Positions 1 through 8,916 are shown, numbered from the stretch's first letter. The stretch is 64,000 bases of DNA from Bacteroidota bacterium (GCA_023416995.1 JAEZGI010000027.1:1-64000); one strand, 5' to 3'. Made by a program: numbers and translations. The notes: generated from the sequence alone by a model not told the origin.

Positions 1-627
1 CTGAATACAACAAACCTGACTTACAACAGTTTGTTCCCATATTCGGTTAATGCATCCACCACGTCTATTACCGCTACCTATGCGGCGGTTCCGTCAGGGA
101 ATGTCCGGATCAAATTATCAAACCCTGGTGGTAACTCGCCGGATTCTTTTGCAATCATGACACTTGAAAGACAACTCGCTGCCGGGAAGTATTATACTTT
201 CCTGCTGACAGATTCAATCAAGCTTGATCGTGATTCAAGTAAGATTTTTATTGAAGATGAAAAACCGGTCGCAGCTCTTGCAGGAAACTATAATCTCAGA
301 TTTGTACATGCAACTTCAAAAGCAGTTGATTCGATTGACGTATTTTCGTTTGCAAGAAATGCGAATATTATCTCTGGTCTGAAACCAAACTCAGTCACCG
401 GTTTCATATCATTGGGGTATAATCCTTCGGTGACAGATACCATCATTATTAAGAAAAAAGCTGTTCCTGCCGGCACAGGTGAAGTACTGGCCAAATATCC
501 GCTAAACGCTGCAAATGTTGGCGGAGGCACCTTGAACGGACGCAGCTTTACATTATACTACAAAGGTGACGCAACGCTTACCACTGGTGCAAAATCGCCA
601 TCAGTAAGTGCTTACCTGAATTTTTAA
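1..627 (+). CDS. DUF4397-like secreted protein, C-terminal part (5' end outside window)
   Basis: The reading frame is open from base 1 with no stop upstream, so the gene begins before the window and only its last ~208 codons are present. The visible part has two similar beta-rich segments. The second contains LRFVHAT followed by VDSIDVF, which fits the pattern of DUF4397 domains (x-VRFVHAS-x-DAP-x-VDV) found in Bacteroidota surface lipoproteins. The protein ends shortly after the second segment, with no obvious sorting domain. Function is unknown; such proteins are usually exported and cell-surface associated, but the signal peptide cannot be checked here. A strong hairpin terminator follows the stop codon. 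The domain call rests on pattern only and is moderately secure. Confidence 0.7.
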   Translation: MNTTNLTYNSLFPYSVNASTTSITATYAAVPSGNVRIKLSNPGGNSPDSFAIMTLERQLAAGKYYTFLLTDSIKLDRDSSKIFIEDEKPVAALAGNYNLRFVHATSKAVDSIDVFSFARNANIISGLKPNSVTGFISLGYNPSVTDTIIIKKKAVPAGTGEVLAKYPLNAANVGGGTLNGRSFTLYYKGDATLTTGAKSPSVSAYLNF

Positions 628-649
628 ATGGGGTTAAACCAAACTGAGG

Positions 650-682
650 TCGGGGTGCAGAAATGCGCCCCGATTTTTTTTT
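650..682 (+). terminator. Rho-independent terminator of the DUF4397-like gene
   Basis: A 9-bp GC-rich stem (TCGGGGTGC at 650-658 with GCGCCCCGA at 665-673, one G-T wobble) and a 6-nt loop are followed by nine T residues. It lies 23 nt after the stop codon. Confidence 0.9.
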
Positions 683-763
683 GCTCTCTCAACTAACAGG
701 TGATCGGACAACTCTTTCGCGGTTGCATTCCGCTTGTGTTTGTAACTATTTTAAAGATTTATA

Positions 764-2044
764 TCATAGCGAGCTACCGAAGAACAGATAACAGAGCATA
801 ATCGCTGTAATCACACCCGCCAGATCTGCCAGTAACATAGCTCCGATCGCATATCTTGTATTCTTTACAGCAACGGAACCAAAGTATACGGCAATCACAT
901 AAAATGTTGTGTCAGATGCCCCCTGGAAAATTCCGGATAATCTGCTGGCAAATGAATCAGGACCGTATGTCGTCATGGTACTGACCATCATACCGCGCGC
1001 TGCCCCACCACTTAAGGGACGAATCAGGGCGGTTGGCAGACCGTCGACAAATCTTGTATCGGCTCCAAGCATCATAAAAAAACTTTTGATTGCACCAATC
1101 ACAACATCAAAGGTGCCGCTGGTACGCAACAGGCTGATGGCCACGAGCATACCCACAAGGTAGGGTATAATACGTACGCTGGTTTCAAAGCCATTTTTTG
1201 CACCGTCAATAAATGCATCAAACACATCAATTCTTTTATACAACGCTCCCAAAACGATCAGCAGGAAAACCAGCAGGATCAATCCATTGCTAAGAACACC
1301 TGAAAATGATTGCAGTTCCGGTGCAGAAAGCGTTACAACGTAAAGCACCAGCAGGGCAATTACAAAAGAAATACTCAGCACCCAGATCACAATCGCAGGC
1401 TGTAGTACGTTGATCTTTTGTTTGTACGATACAATCAGCATAGCTGTGATGGTACCGACAAATGTTACGATCATACAGGGTATAAAAATGTCGGTAGGGT
1501 TACTTGCATTTTGCGCCGCGCGAACTGCAATTACACTTACAGGAATCAGGTTCAGGCCAGCAGCATGCAAACACAAAAACATAATCTGCGCATTGGTGGC
1601 TACCTCTTTGTTTGGATTCAACTCCTGTAAACTCTGCATTGCTTTCAATCCAAATGGTGTGGCAGCATTATCTAACCCCAACAGATTAGCTGAGAAATTC
1701 ATGATCATGTGTCCCATCGAAGGGTGGCCCTTTGGAATTTCAGGAAACAGTTTTGAAAAAAACGGGGCAACTATTCTTGACAAAAGTCTGATACCTCCTG
1801 CCCGCTCAGCAATGCTCATAAACCCGATAAACAAACTGAGAATTCCAATCAACTTCAAACAGATTTCAACCGCTACCCAGCAGGTTTCTACAAGTCCATC
1901 AAGTTTTAAAGGATTGTTAGGGTCAGAAGCCTTCCCGATCACCATCCAGCTAAAGATTTCCGTCTGACCAAGAAAAAAACACTTGAAACCGGCGACCAGT
2001 ATTGCAACTATGATAAAGGCCGACCAGATTCTGCTTAACGCCAT
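764..2044 (-). CDS. SpmA-SpmB fusion, nucleoside-recognition (Gate) domain membrane protein
   Basis: This 426-residue polytopic membrane protein is made of two 'nucleoside recognition' (Gate) halves. The first (about residues 1-200) corresponds to SpmA and contains the conserved run NLLGLDNAATPFGLKAM. The second (about 230-426) corresponds to SpmB and contains ALIRPLSGGAARGMM and GASDTTFYVIAVYFGSV. In Bacillus the two halves are separate spore-maturation proteins. In non-sporulating Bacteroidota they occur fused and their substrate is not known, so sporulation should not be inferred. The gene is divergent from ychF and probably monocistronic. Confidence 0.88.
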   Translation of the reverse strand: MALSRIWSAFIIVAILVAGFKCFFLGQTEIFSWMVIGKASDPNNPLKLDGLVETCWVAVEICLKLIGILSLFIGFMSIAERAGGIRLLSRIVAPFFSKLFPEIPKGHPSMGHMIMNFSANLLGLDNAATPFGLKAMQSLQELNPNKEVATNAQIMFLCLHAAGLNLIPVSVIAVRAAQNASNPTDIFIPCMIVTFVGTITAMLIVSYKQKINVLQPAIVIWVLSISFVIALLVLYVVTLSAPELQSFSGVLSNGLILLVFLLIVLGALYKRIDVFDAFIDGAKNGFETSVRIIPYLVGMLVAISLLRTSGTFDVVIGAIKSFFMMLGADTRFVDGLPTALIRPLSGGAARGMMVSTMTTYGPDSFASRLSGIFQGASDTTFYVIAVYFGSVAVKNTRYAIGAMLLADLAGVITAIMLCYLFFGSSL

Positions 2045-2111
2045 ATAGCTTTTTTTATTCGGGTTGAAGATAACAGATTCGATGCAAAATACACATGCGG
2101 TTACAATGCAC

Positions 2112-2119
2112 TATATTTG
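2112..2119 (+). promoter_or_regulatory. -7 promoter element upstream of ychF
   Basis: TATATTTG matches the Bacteroidota -7 consensus TAnnTTTG. It ends 17 nt before the ATG at 2137, giving a very short leader. No convincing -33 TTG/TTTG at 17-23 nt spacing is visible. The box lies inside the longest possible reading frame, which argues against the upstream start at 2095. Confidence 0.55.
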
Positions 2120-2136
2120 CCGCTCAAATTTTTGAT

Positions 2137-3234
2137 ATGGCATTACAGGCAGGAATCGTCGGACTACCGAATGTGGGAAAATCAACATTGTTTAATGCCG
2201 TGAGCAACAGTGCAAAGGCACAGGCGAGTAACTACCGTTTCTGTACCATCGAACCGAATGTGGGGCTGGTTGATGTGCCCGATGCGCGGTTAAATAAACT
2301 GGCCGAACTTGTTGTGCCCAACCGCGTTGTGCCAACTCAGATTGAAATAGTAGATATCGCCGGTCTTGTGCGTGGTGCAAGCAAAGGTGAAGGTCTTGGT
2401 AACAAATTTCTCGCTAACATCCGTGAAGTAGATGCAATCATACATGTGATCAGGTGTTTTGAAGATGAAAACATCCTGCGAGATGAAGGTGCTATCAACC
2501 CGGTAAGTGACAAGGAAATCATTGATACGGAACTTCAACTCAAAGATCTTGATAGTGTCGAAAAAAAGATTGCCCGGGTTGAAAAACAGGCAAGAACCGA
2601 TGCAAAACTGAAAGCTGAGCTGGAAGTACTTATCCGCTGTAAAGAGCACCTGGAGCAAGGGAAAAACATTCGTGAGCTGCAACTCGATAAAACTGAAAAG
2701 TTGGCTATTGCTGATATATTCCTGTTGTCGGCAAAACCCGTTTTGTATGTTGCAAACGTTGATGAAGGATCAATGCATACCGGTAACAAATTCTCCGATG
2801 CATTAAAAGAGTCGGTAAAAAATGATAATTCAGAAGTAATCATCATGAACAATTCTATCGAAGCGCAGATTTCCGAAATGGAAGATCCCGATGATAAGGC
2901 GTTGTTTATGGATGAATACAAGATGACCGAACCCGCTTTAAACAGGTTGATCCGCTCCACTTATTCATTGCTGAACCTGTTTACCTATTTCACTGCCGGT
3001 GTTCAGGAAGTGCGCGCATGGACCATTCAGGAAGGTTGGAAGGCCCCTCAGGCAGCCAGTGTAATTCATACCGACTTTGAAAAAGGATTTATCAAGGCTG
3101 AAGTTATTGGGTATGACGACTTCATACAATATGGTTCAGAAGCTGCATGCCGCGAAAATGGTCGCCTCCGGATTGAGGGTAAAGAATATATCGTAAAGGA
3201 TGGTGATATCATGCACTTCCGTTTCAACGTGTGA
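2137..3234 (+). CDS. ychF: Redox-regulated ribosome-binding ATPase YchF
   Basis: This 365-residue Obg-family P-loop ATPase binds ribosomes and is linked to stress and translation-quality control. G1 is GLPNVGKST at residues 9-17 and the G3 region is DIAGLV. The G4 motif is NVDE (N207-E210) instead of NKxD, the hallmark of YchF that shifts preference from GTP to ATP. A coiled-coil insert covers about residues 130-200, and the C-terminal TGS domain includes ARAWTI-like and EGKEYIVKDGDI segments. The start at 2137 was chosen over 2095 because homologues begin MALQAGIVGLPN and a -7 box lies between the two candidates. Length is normal for the family. Confidence 0.96.
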   Translation: MALQAGIVGLPNVGKSTLFNAVSNSAKAQASNYRFCTIEPNVGLVDVPDARLNKLAELVVPNRVVPTQIEIVDIAGLVRGASKGEGLGNKFLANIREVDAIIHVIRCFEDENILRDEGAINPVSDKEIIDTELQLKDLDSVEKKIARVEKQARTDAKLKAELEVLIRCKEHLEQGKNIRELQLDKTEKLAIADIFLLSAKPVLYVANVDEGSMHTGNKFSDALKESVKNDNSEVIIMNNSIEAQISEMEDPDDKALFMDEYKMTEPALNRLIRSTYSLLNLFTYFTAGVQEVRAWTIQEGWKAPQAASVIHTDFEKGFIKAEVIGYDDFIQYGSEAACRENGRLRIEGKEYIVKDGDIMHFRFNV

Positions 3235-3260
3235 TCTTAGTTAAGCTTCGCGTTGTCAGA

Positions 3261-3320
3261 TTTTCCGAAAGCAAAACCTGGAGCCCATCTGTTTTGCGAA
3301 AGCAGAACCTGGAGCCCATC
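3261..3320. repeat. Two-copy tandem direct repeat
   Basis: Two 29-bp copies, 3261-3289 and 3292-3320, are separated by 2 bp and differ at only two positions (c/g at position 5, a/g at position 12). Both contain the core AACCTGGAGCCCATC. They sit in the 191-bp gap between ychF and the monooxygenase gene. There is no internal dyad and no third copy in the window. Confidence 0.85.
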
Positions 3321-3425
3321 CGGCTGTCTCGTTAACGAGCCCGTGTGAACAAACTATCTCTTTAACTGTTCTTAATGGCTAAACCCGGGTTCAACACTCA
3401 TTCTACGAATCCTGATAAGGAACAC

Positions 3426-4448
3426 ATGAAAAAGATTGGATTTTTATCATTTGGTCATTGGGCAAATCATCCCTCCTATACTACCAGAACGGCCGCTGAT
3501 ACTTTGTTGCAATCAATTGATCTTGCAGTGGCCGCTGAAGAAATCGGGATGGATGGCGCCTATTTCCGGGTGCATCACTTTGCCAGGCAACTTGCTTCTC
3601 CATTTCCATTATTGTCTGCTATTGGTGCGAAAACAAGTAAGATCGAGATCGGCACAGGCGTGATCGACATGCGATACGAGAATCCTTTGTATATGGTTGA
3701 GGATGCCGGCGCTGCCGATTTGATTTCGCGCGGCAGACTTCAGCTTGGTATTAGCAGAGGTTCGCCCGAACAGGTGATTGAAGGCTGGAGATATTTTGGG
3801 TATGAACCAAAACCCGGCGAAACAGACGCCGACATGGGTCGGACAAAAGCACTGCAGTTTCTTGAGAAACTGAAAGGTAATGGATTTGCAGCGCCGAATC
3901 CATACCCGATGTTCCCGAACCCACCGGGCTTATTGCGATTGGAACCGCATTCAGACGGGCTGATTGACCGCATTTGGTGGGGAGCCGCTTCAAATGCCAC
4001 GGCCATCTGGGCAGCAGAAAACGGTATGCACCTTCAAAGTTCAACACTGAAATTTGATGAAAGCGGTAAACCCTTTCATATACAGCAGGCTGAACAGATC
4101 AGACTTTTCAAAGAGGCCTGGAAAAAAGCGGGACATAATCGAGAACCCAGGGTTTCAGTGAGCAGATCAATTTTTGCGCTGGTGAATGACAAAGACAGAA
4201 TGTACTTTGGACGCGATGCCAATAGCAGCGATAAGATTGGCTTCATCGAAGAAAACAGGCAGGCGATCTTTGGACGCAGTTATGCTGCCGAACCTGATCA
4301 GCTTATCCGCGAGCTCGAACAGGATGAAGCTATCAGAGAAGCCGACACTTTATTGTTAACTATCCCAAATACATTGGGAGTGGAATACAATATCCATCTG
4401 CTTTCATCGATTTTGAAGTATGTGGCTCCGGGCCTCGGATGGCGCTAA
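3426..4448 (+). CDS. LLM-class flavin-dependent oxidoreductase (bacterial luciferase-like)
   Basis: This 340-residue protein of the luciferase-like monooxygenase superfamily is an FMN-dependent TIM barrel. It opens with KKIGFLSFGHW and has the typical YFRVHHFARQ, IEIGTGVIDMRYENP and GRLQLGISRGSPEQ segments around the flavin-binding face. The substrate cannot be told from sequence; relatives oxidise long-chain or heterocyclic compounds with reduced flavin. The ATG at 3426 is preceded 4 nt upstream by AAGGA, one of the few good ribosome-binding sites here, and is preferred to the ATG at 3375. It stands alone, convergent with the next gene. Confidence 0.88.
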   Translation: MKKIGFLSFGHWANHPSYTTRTAADTLLQSIDLAVAAEEIGMDGAYFRVHHFARQLASPFPLLSAIGAKTSKIEIGTGVIDMRYENPLYMVEDAGAADLISRGRLQLGISRGSPEQVIEGWRYFGYEPKPGETDADMGRTKALQFLEKLKGNGFAAPNPYPMFPNPPGLLRLEPHSDGLIDRIWWGAASNATAIWAAENGMHLQSSTLKFDESGKPFHIQQAEQIRLFKEAWKKAGHNREPRVSVSRSIFALVNDKDRMYFGRDANSSDKIGFIEENRQAIFGRSYAAEPDQLIRELEQDEAIREADTLLLTIPNTLGVEYNIHLLSSILKYVAPGLGWR

Positions 4449-4488
4449 TTTCTCTTAAAATTGTGCCCCTGCCATAGCCGCTGGTTGT

Positions 4489-4932
4489 CTATCTCTTACT
4501 GAGTACGGCCAGGAACTTATTAATGTCTTCCTTTTCGGCACTGGTGAGTTCCTGGTTAAGATTCACCTTATTCATGTAGCGGATCGCAGCTTTGTGTTGT
4601 GGCGCCTTAGCCAGTATCTGTTCCAGTTTGCTTTTTGATTCAGCATCTTCTTTGTACATAGGGGTAACGGGCGGCAGCTTCGATCTGAACTTTACAGCTT
4701 TCTTTTTGATAATCGCTTCAAGGGTGGCGGGATTAAAAGGAGGTTTTACTTCTATCTGTTCAATTTCATTTAATAACACCTGGATTTGTTTTCCACTCAA
4801 TCCCCCATGTTCCTGGTAAAATGCATAAATGTTCCGGATATAGGTATTGTCCTTCCGAATGGGCATATTATAAAACACCCATTCAAAAACTTCCTGCAGA
4901 AAATCGTAATCACTTTTCTTTTGCATGGTCAT
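4489..4932 (-). CDS. Conserved hypothetical protein
   Basis: This 147-residue, Lys/Glu-rich, probably cytosolic and mostly helical protein has no signal peptide or membrane segment. I do not recognise a domain. It opens with a short aromatic segment (FLQEVFEWVFYNMP) and ends in a charged helix. It follows infC in the same orientation, but a strong terminator hairpin lies immediately before its start codon, so it likely has its own promoter or depends on readthrough. Two nearby ATGs exist (4932 and 4926); the choice between them is open. Confidence 0.7.
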   Translation of the reverse strand: MTMQKKSDYDFLQEVFEWVFYNMPIRKDNTYIRNIYAFYQEHGGLSGKQIQVLLNEIEQIEVKPPFNPATLEAIIKKKAVKFRSKLPPVTPMYKEDAESKSKLEQILAKAPQHKAAIRYMNKVNLNQELTSAEKEDINKFLAVLSKR

Positions 4933-4933
4933 A

Positions 4934-4971
4934 AAAACAAAAAACCATGGAGCGGAAGAACCGATCCATGG
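4934..4971 (-). terminator. infC: Terminator of the thrS-infC unit
   Basis: On the minus strand an 11-bp stem with one mismatch (arms 4961-4971 and 4945-4955, ends CCATGG) and a 5-nt loop is followed by a T-rich tract (4934-4944). It lies 23 nt past the infC stop and ends 1 nt before the next start codon. Confidence 0.88.
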
Positions 4972-4994
4972 CCAGGATTATTGAGAGCGCTGTT

Positions 4995-5582
4995 TTATTC
5001 AGCGTCCTTTTTCTTTTTTTGCGATTTTGGAGCAAAGATCATCAACATCCTTTTCCCTTCCATTTTTGGTAAGGCTTCAGGTTGTCCAAAGTCGGCAAGA
5101 CGTTCTGCAAACTTCAACAGCAGCAATTCACCTCGTTCCTTGAACATGATTGCACGGCCCTTGAACTGAACATATGCCTTCACCTTGTTACCTTCTTTCA
5201 AAAAGCTTTCCGCATGCTTAGACTTGAAATCAAAGTCATGATCATCAGTGCCAGGCGTAAACCGGATTTCTTTTACTTCGGCCGATTTACTTTTGGCCTT
5301 CATCTCCTTTTCCTTTTTCTTCTTCTCGTATAGAAACTTGTTGTAATCAATAATTTTACAAACCGGAGGATCTGCCTGCGGAGAAATTTCAACCAGGTCC
5401 AGCTGTTGTTCCTGCGCCATTTTCAGCGCATCCTGCGTGGAGTACACGCCTACTTCTACATTATCCCCAACAAGACGCACCTGCGGCACCCGGATCATTT
5501 GATTGGTGCGGTGTTCCTGCTGTTGTTCCTTTCTGAATCGTGGATTAAAACTACCTCTCGGTTGTCTGGGTGGAAATGCCAT
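4995..5582 (-). CDS. infC: Translation initiation factor IF-3
   Basis: This 195-residue IF-3 prevents premature 50S joining and checks initiator tRNA/start-codon pairing on the 30S subunit. The N domain contains VPQVRLVGDNVEVGV and LDLVEISPQADPPVCKIIDY. The Lys-rich linker follows at about residues 85-105. The C domain contains EIRFTPGTDDHDFDFK and VKAYVQFKGRAI. The N-terminal extension before the N domain is Arg/Gln-rich. The start was placed at the ATG at 5582 (MAFPPRQ); the preceding codon is ATT, and since many infC genes start at AUU, either could be used. It is 81 nt downstream of thrS. The usual downstream partners rpmI and rplT are absent. Confidence 0.95.
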   Translation of the reverse strand: MAFPPRQPRGSFNPRFRKEQQQEHRTNQMIRVPQVRLVGDNVEVGVYSTQDALKMAQEQQLDLVEISPQADPPVCKIIDYNKFLYEKKKKEKEMKAKSKSAEVKEIRFTPGTDDHDFDFKSKHAESFLKEGNKVKAYVQFKGRAIMFKERGELLLLKFAERLADFGQPEALPKMEGKRMLMIFAPKSQKKKKDAE

Positions 5583-5592
5583 AATTATTCTT

Positions 5593-5613
5593 GCTCCCAT
5601 CCCTACCGGGAGC
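5593..5613 (-). promoter_or_regulatory. infC: Leader hairpin covering the infC ribosome-binding region
   Basis: On the minus strand GCTCCC (5613-5608) can pair with GGGAGC (5598-5593) across a 9-nt loop, ending 10 nt before the ATG. GGGAG is the only Shine-Dalgarno-like sequence there, so the stem would hide it. Regulation is inferred from position only. Confidence 0.45.
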
Positions 5614-5663
5614 ATGCTTATTTTTTGTTTGTTTAATATTCCTTCAGGGAAAGGAATTTGTTG

Positions 5664-7598
5664 TTATTCAGCCACCCGGTTTCTGACCTCTTCGGTAACA
5701 GTACGGATAAACTCATTTATTTCCACCGCGCCTGCATCGCCTTTACCCTGGCGACGAACGGCCACTTTGTTTTCGTTCACCTCTTTTTCACCGATTACGA
5801 GCATATAAGGCACTTTTGCCAGCTCTGTATCCCGGATCTTTTTGCCGATCTTTTCGCTGCGATCATCAAGCTCGGCACGAATATCAGCATTTTTCAGGGA
5901 TTGCAAAATTGTTTGTGCATAATCCATGAACTTGTCGCTGATCGGCAAAATTTTCACCTGTAATGGTGCCAGCCACACAGGAAACTTACCTGCATAGTGC
6001 TCCAGCAGGAACCCGATAAAACGCTCATGGGTCCCGAGCGGCGCGCGGTGGATGATCAATGGTGTTTCTGCCTGATTGTCCTTGTTAGTGAACTCCAGTT
6101 TGAAACGACGACCCTGGGCAAAATCAACCTGGTTGGTGGCCAGGGTAAATTCCCGCCCAATGATACTCCAGATCTGTACATCAATCTTCGGACCGTAAAA
6201 TGCACCTTCATCCGGCACCTCAACATAGGGTATGTTGGATTCAGTAAGTACCTCGCGAACCATTGCCTCTGTTTCCAGCCACAATTCAGGCTCATTGATA
6301 TATTTCTGACCCAGTTTTGCCGGATCATGCAGCGACAAACGCATTACATATTTATCGATTCCAAAGATCTTAAAATACTTCAGGTACATATCATTCACCG
6401 CCCTGAACTCAGCAGCAAACTGCTCCTTGGTACAATAAATATGCGCATCATTCATGTGCAGACAACGCACCCTCATCAACCCAAATAACTCACCACTCTG
6501 TTCATAACGGTAACAGGTACCGTATTCAGCCAGTCGCAATGGAAGATCTTTATAGCTTTTTGGCTCAGCGGAAAAGATCTTATGGTGATGAGGGCAGTTC
6601 ATGGCCTTCAGATAATACTTTTGACCATCAAGCTCCATCGCCGGGTACATGCTATCCTGGTAATACGGCAGGTGACCGCTTGTAAGATACATGCTCTCCT
6701 TAGCGATATGTGGCGTTACCACCCTTTTATAGCCAGCCCTTTGCTCTGTTTCTTTTGCGAGTTTTTCAAGCTCTTCGATAATGATTGTTCCGTTTGGTAA
6801 CCATAAAGGAAGACCAGGACCCACATCATCATCCATGGTGAATATCCCCAGGTCCTTACCCAACTTCCTGTGATCGCGTTTTTTCGCTTCTTCCAGCAAA
6901 ACCAGGTATTCATCAAGTTCCTTCTGATTTGGAAATGTTACACCGTATAAACGCGTAAGCATTTTGTTTTTTTCATCACCTTTCCAATAAGCGCCTGCAA
7001 TATTGGTGAGTTTGATGGCTTTGATGAAACTGGTATTGGGGATATGTGGCCCGCGGCACAAATCCGTAAAACCACCCTGTGTATAAAAGGTGATAGTGCC
7101 ATCCTGCAGGTTACCCAGCAGATCGAGTTTATACTCATCTCCTTTCTCATCAAAATATTTGATCGCATCAGACTTCGATATTTCCTTACGGACATAAGGA
7201 TTAGCCTGTTTTGCAAGCTCGGCCATCTTCGCCTCAAGTTTGCGCATATCCTCTTCCGTTATCTGGCGACCGCCAAGATCTATATCATAGTAAAATCCTT
7301 TTTCTATTGCCGGACCTACCCAGAATTTGGCACCTGGAAACAAAGCTTCAACTGCTTCTGCCATCAGGTGAGCAGAAGAGTGCCAGAAGGTAGATTTACC
7401 ATCATCATCGTTCCAGGTTAGTAATTTTAATGATGCATCTGTGTTGATGGGCCGCGTTGCATCCCAAACCTCACCGTTCACATTGGCAGCAATCACTTTT
7501 CTTGCGAGGCCCTCACTGATAGACTTTGCTATTTCGAGTGCTGAAGTGCCTTCCTGGTACTCCCGGACAGCTCCATCCGGAAAACTTATATTTATCAT
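5664..7598 (-). CDS. thrS: Threonyl-tRNA synthetase
   Basis: This 644-residue class II synthetase charges tRNA-Thr. It has an N-terminal TGS domain (1-~62), then an editing domain with HSSAH (H73, H77) and TDLCRGPHI that hydrolyses mischarged Ser-tRNA. The catalytic core carries the zinc ligands in NCPHH, LHMNDAHIY and IHRAPLGTHERF, and a C-terminal anticodon-binding domain follows. Starting at the ATG 7598 places the editing histidines at 73 and 77 as in E. coli ThrRS, which supports this start over the upstream in-frame one at 7649. A -7 box (7663-7670) implies a leader of about 60 nt. It is first in a two-gene unit with infC. Confidence 0.97.
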   Translation of the reverse strand: MINISFPDGAVREYQEGTSALEIAKSISEGLARKVIAANVNGEVWDATRPINTDASLKLLTWNDDDGKSTFWHSSAHLMAEAVEALFPGAKFWVGPAIEKGFYYDIDLGGRQITEEDMRKLEAKMAELAKQANPYVRKEISKSDAIKYFDEKGDEYKLDLLGNLQDGTITFYTQGGFTDLCRGPHIPNTSFIKAIKLTNIAGAYWKGDEKNKMLTRLYGVTFPNQKELDEYLVLLEEAKKRDHRKLGKDLGIFTMDDDVGPGLPLWLPNGTIIIEELEKLAKETEQRAGYKRVVTPHIAKESMYLTSGHLPYYQDSMYPAMELDGQKYYLKAMNCPHHHKIFSAEPKSYKDLPLRLAEYGTCYRYEQSGELFGLMRVRCLHMNDAHIYCTKEQFAAEFRAVNDMYLKYFKIFGIDKYVMRLSLHDPAKLGQKYINEPELWLETEAMVREVLTESNIPYVEVPDEGAFYGPKIDVQIWSIIGREFTLATNQVDFAQGRRFKLEFTNKDNQAETPLIIHRAPLGTHERFIGFLLEHYAGKFPVWLAPLQVKILPISDKFMDYAQTILQSLKNADIRAELDDRSEKIGKKIRDTELAKVPYMLVIGEKEVNENKVAVRRQGKGDAGAVEINEFIRTVTEEVRNRVAE

Positions 7599-7662
7599 GC
7601 TAAGTAAAACTTTAAACCCCCGCTTGAACAGCGTTTTATTTTGGGTCAAAAAAAATTGACTG

Positions 7663-7670
7663 CAAATTTA
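7663..7670 (-). promoter_or_regulatory. thrS: -7 promoter element upstream of thrS
   Basis: TAAATTTG on the minus strand matches TAnnTTTG. A TTG lies upstream on the same strand (7688-7686), but the 15-nt spacing is shorter than the usual 17-23. It is divergent from the promoter of the gene at 7750. Confidence 0.5.
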
Positions 7671-7749
7671 ACGAACTTTTGCAGACAACCATTTCCTATA
7701 TTTCCGGCCGAAACATAAGTTTTTGGTAATTTGCCTTGTGACGTTAACC

Positions 7750-8916
7750 ATGATGAAGCATTTCCTGGTATTTACATTGTTATTTGTTGGTCTCGCAGGA
7801 TATAGTCAGGACGTGACCGGTATCTGGCGCGGCAATTTCTTTGGGAAGCAGAACAAACTTATGCAGATGCTTGGAGAAGAGGATCGCTATAAGTTTGAAC
7901 TCCAGATCGAACAAAATGCCAAAGCTTTTGAAGGTGTCACCTACTCGTACAAAACCACCATATTTTATGGCAAAGCAACCTGCAGGGGAACTGTGAATCC
8001 CAAAAATGGTAAAGTCTTCCTGGAAGAATTAAAACTGGTTGAAGTAAAGATGCAGCAAGGCAGCAGTGCCTGCGTGATGACCTGTAACCTTCAGTATTCG
8101 AAGATGGGTGAAGAAGAGTTTCTGGAGGGTACATATACCAGTTATAATGAGGCCGATTCTAGCAACTGTGGCGGTGGCACCATTTTTCTCAGGAAAGTAG
8201 TGACTTCAGATTTTTATAAAGAGCCGTTCCTGGTAGAAAGAGAAAACCGTGCGAAAAAACCGGCACCAAAACCGAAAACCGGCAATCTTTCAAAAAGTAC
8301 TGCACCACCTGCACAAAAAACAACTGCTGCCCCGCCGGTAAGAAGCGGCGCCACAGCAAAATCTACTACTCCGACGAAGCCCGCAACAACACCATCGAAA
8401 CGGCCACCGACTACAACAAAAAAGCCGGAAACTGTGGCCAAATCAACCACTCCGCCTAAAGAGAAGGATAATACCACTCCGCCACCAGCCGACAAGGTGC
8501 ATATAATTCCGCGTGATGCTGATGCTGAACCGGCACCGCCGCCGGCAAAGGTCAATATTCCGAAAGTGCTATCGACACGGGAAAATGAACTCGTCAAAAC
8601 CATTTTTGTAAACGCAGGCAAAATCTCAATAAATATCTATGATAACGGGACTGTAGACAACGATACTATTTCAGTGTATCTCGACAAAAAGCTGGTCCTG
8701 TCTAAACGACGGCTAACCGAACAACCGCTTAAGCTCTCGTTTACCCTGAACGAAGAGGTTAGTGAGCATGAACTTATTATGGTTGCAGAAAATCTTGGTG
8801 AAATACCGCCAAATACTTCGCTGATGGTTGTTACTGCAGGTGACCAGAAATATGAAGTACGCATTACCTCAACCGAACAAAAAAATGCAGCCGTTGTCTT
8901 TAAATTAAAGAAGTAA
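7750..8916 (+). CDS. Secreted protein with GIWRG N-terminal domain, Pro/Thr linker and conserved C-terminal domain
   Basis: This 388-residue protein starts with a signal peptide (MMKHFLVFTLLFVGLAGYSQ). The N-terminal beta-rich domain (about 22-160) begins VTGIWRGNFF and resembles a lipocalin-like small barrel. A low-complexity Pro/Thr/Lys linker follows (about 163-265). The C-terminal domain (about 275-388) has NIYDNGTVDNDTISVYLD and NLGEIPPNTSLM. I do not know a named family for that C-terminal domain, although I have seen similar sequences in other Bacteroidota exported proteins. The next gene is a paralogue lacking the linker, so a local duplication is likely. Alternative starts are the ATG at 7753 and an upstream TTG at 7723. 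Function is unknown; export is well supported. Confidence 0.8.
   Translation: MMKHFLVFTLLFVGLAGYSQDVTGIWRGNFFGKQNKLMQMLGEEDRYKFELQIEQNAKAFEGVTYSYKTTIFYGKATCRGTVNPKNGKVFLEELKLVEVKMQQGSSACVMTCNLQYSKMGEEEFLEGTYTSYNEADSSNCGGGTIFLRKVVTSDFYKEPFLVERENRAKKPAPKPKTGNLSKSTAPPAQKTTAAPPVRSGATAKSTTPTKPATTPSKRPPTTTKKPETVAKSTTPPKEKDNTTPPPADKVHIIPRDADAEPAPPPAKVNIPKVLSTRENELVKTIFVNAGKISINIYDNGTVDNDTISVYLDKKLVLSKRRLTEQPLKLSFTLNEEVSEHELIMVAENLGEIPPNTSLMVVTAGDQKYEVRITSTEQKNAAVVFKLKK

Noticed and set aside
3261..3320. CRISPR-like repeat
   Set aside because: Only two copies with a 2-bp gap, no spacers of regular length and no cas genes.
8214..8621. Minus-strand Gly/Val-rich frame opposite the Pro/Thr linker
   Set aside because: Antisense shadow of low-complexity coding sequence in the secreted protein.
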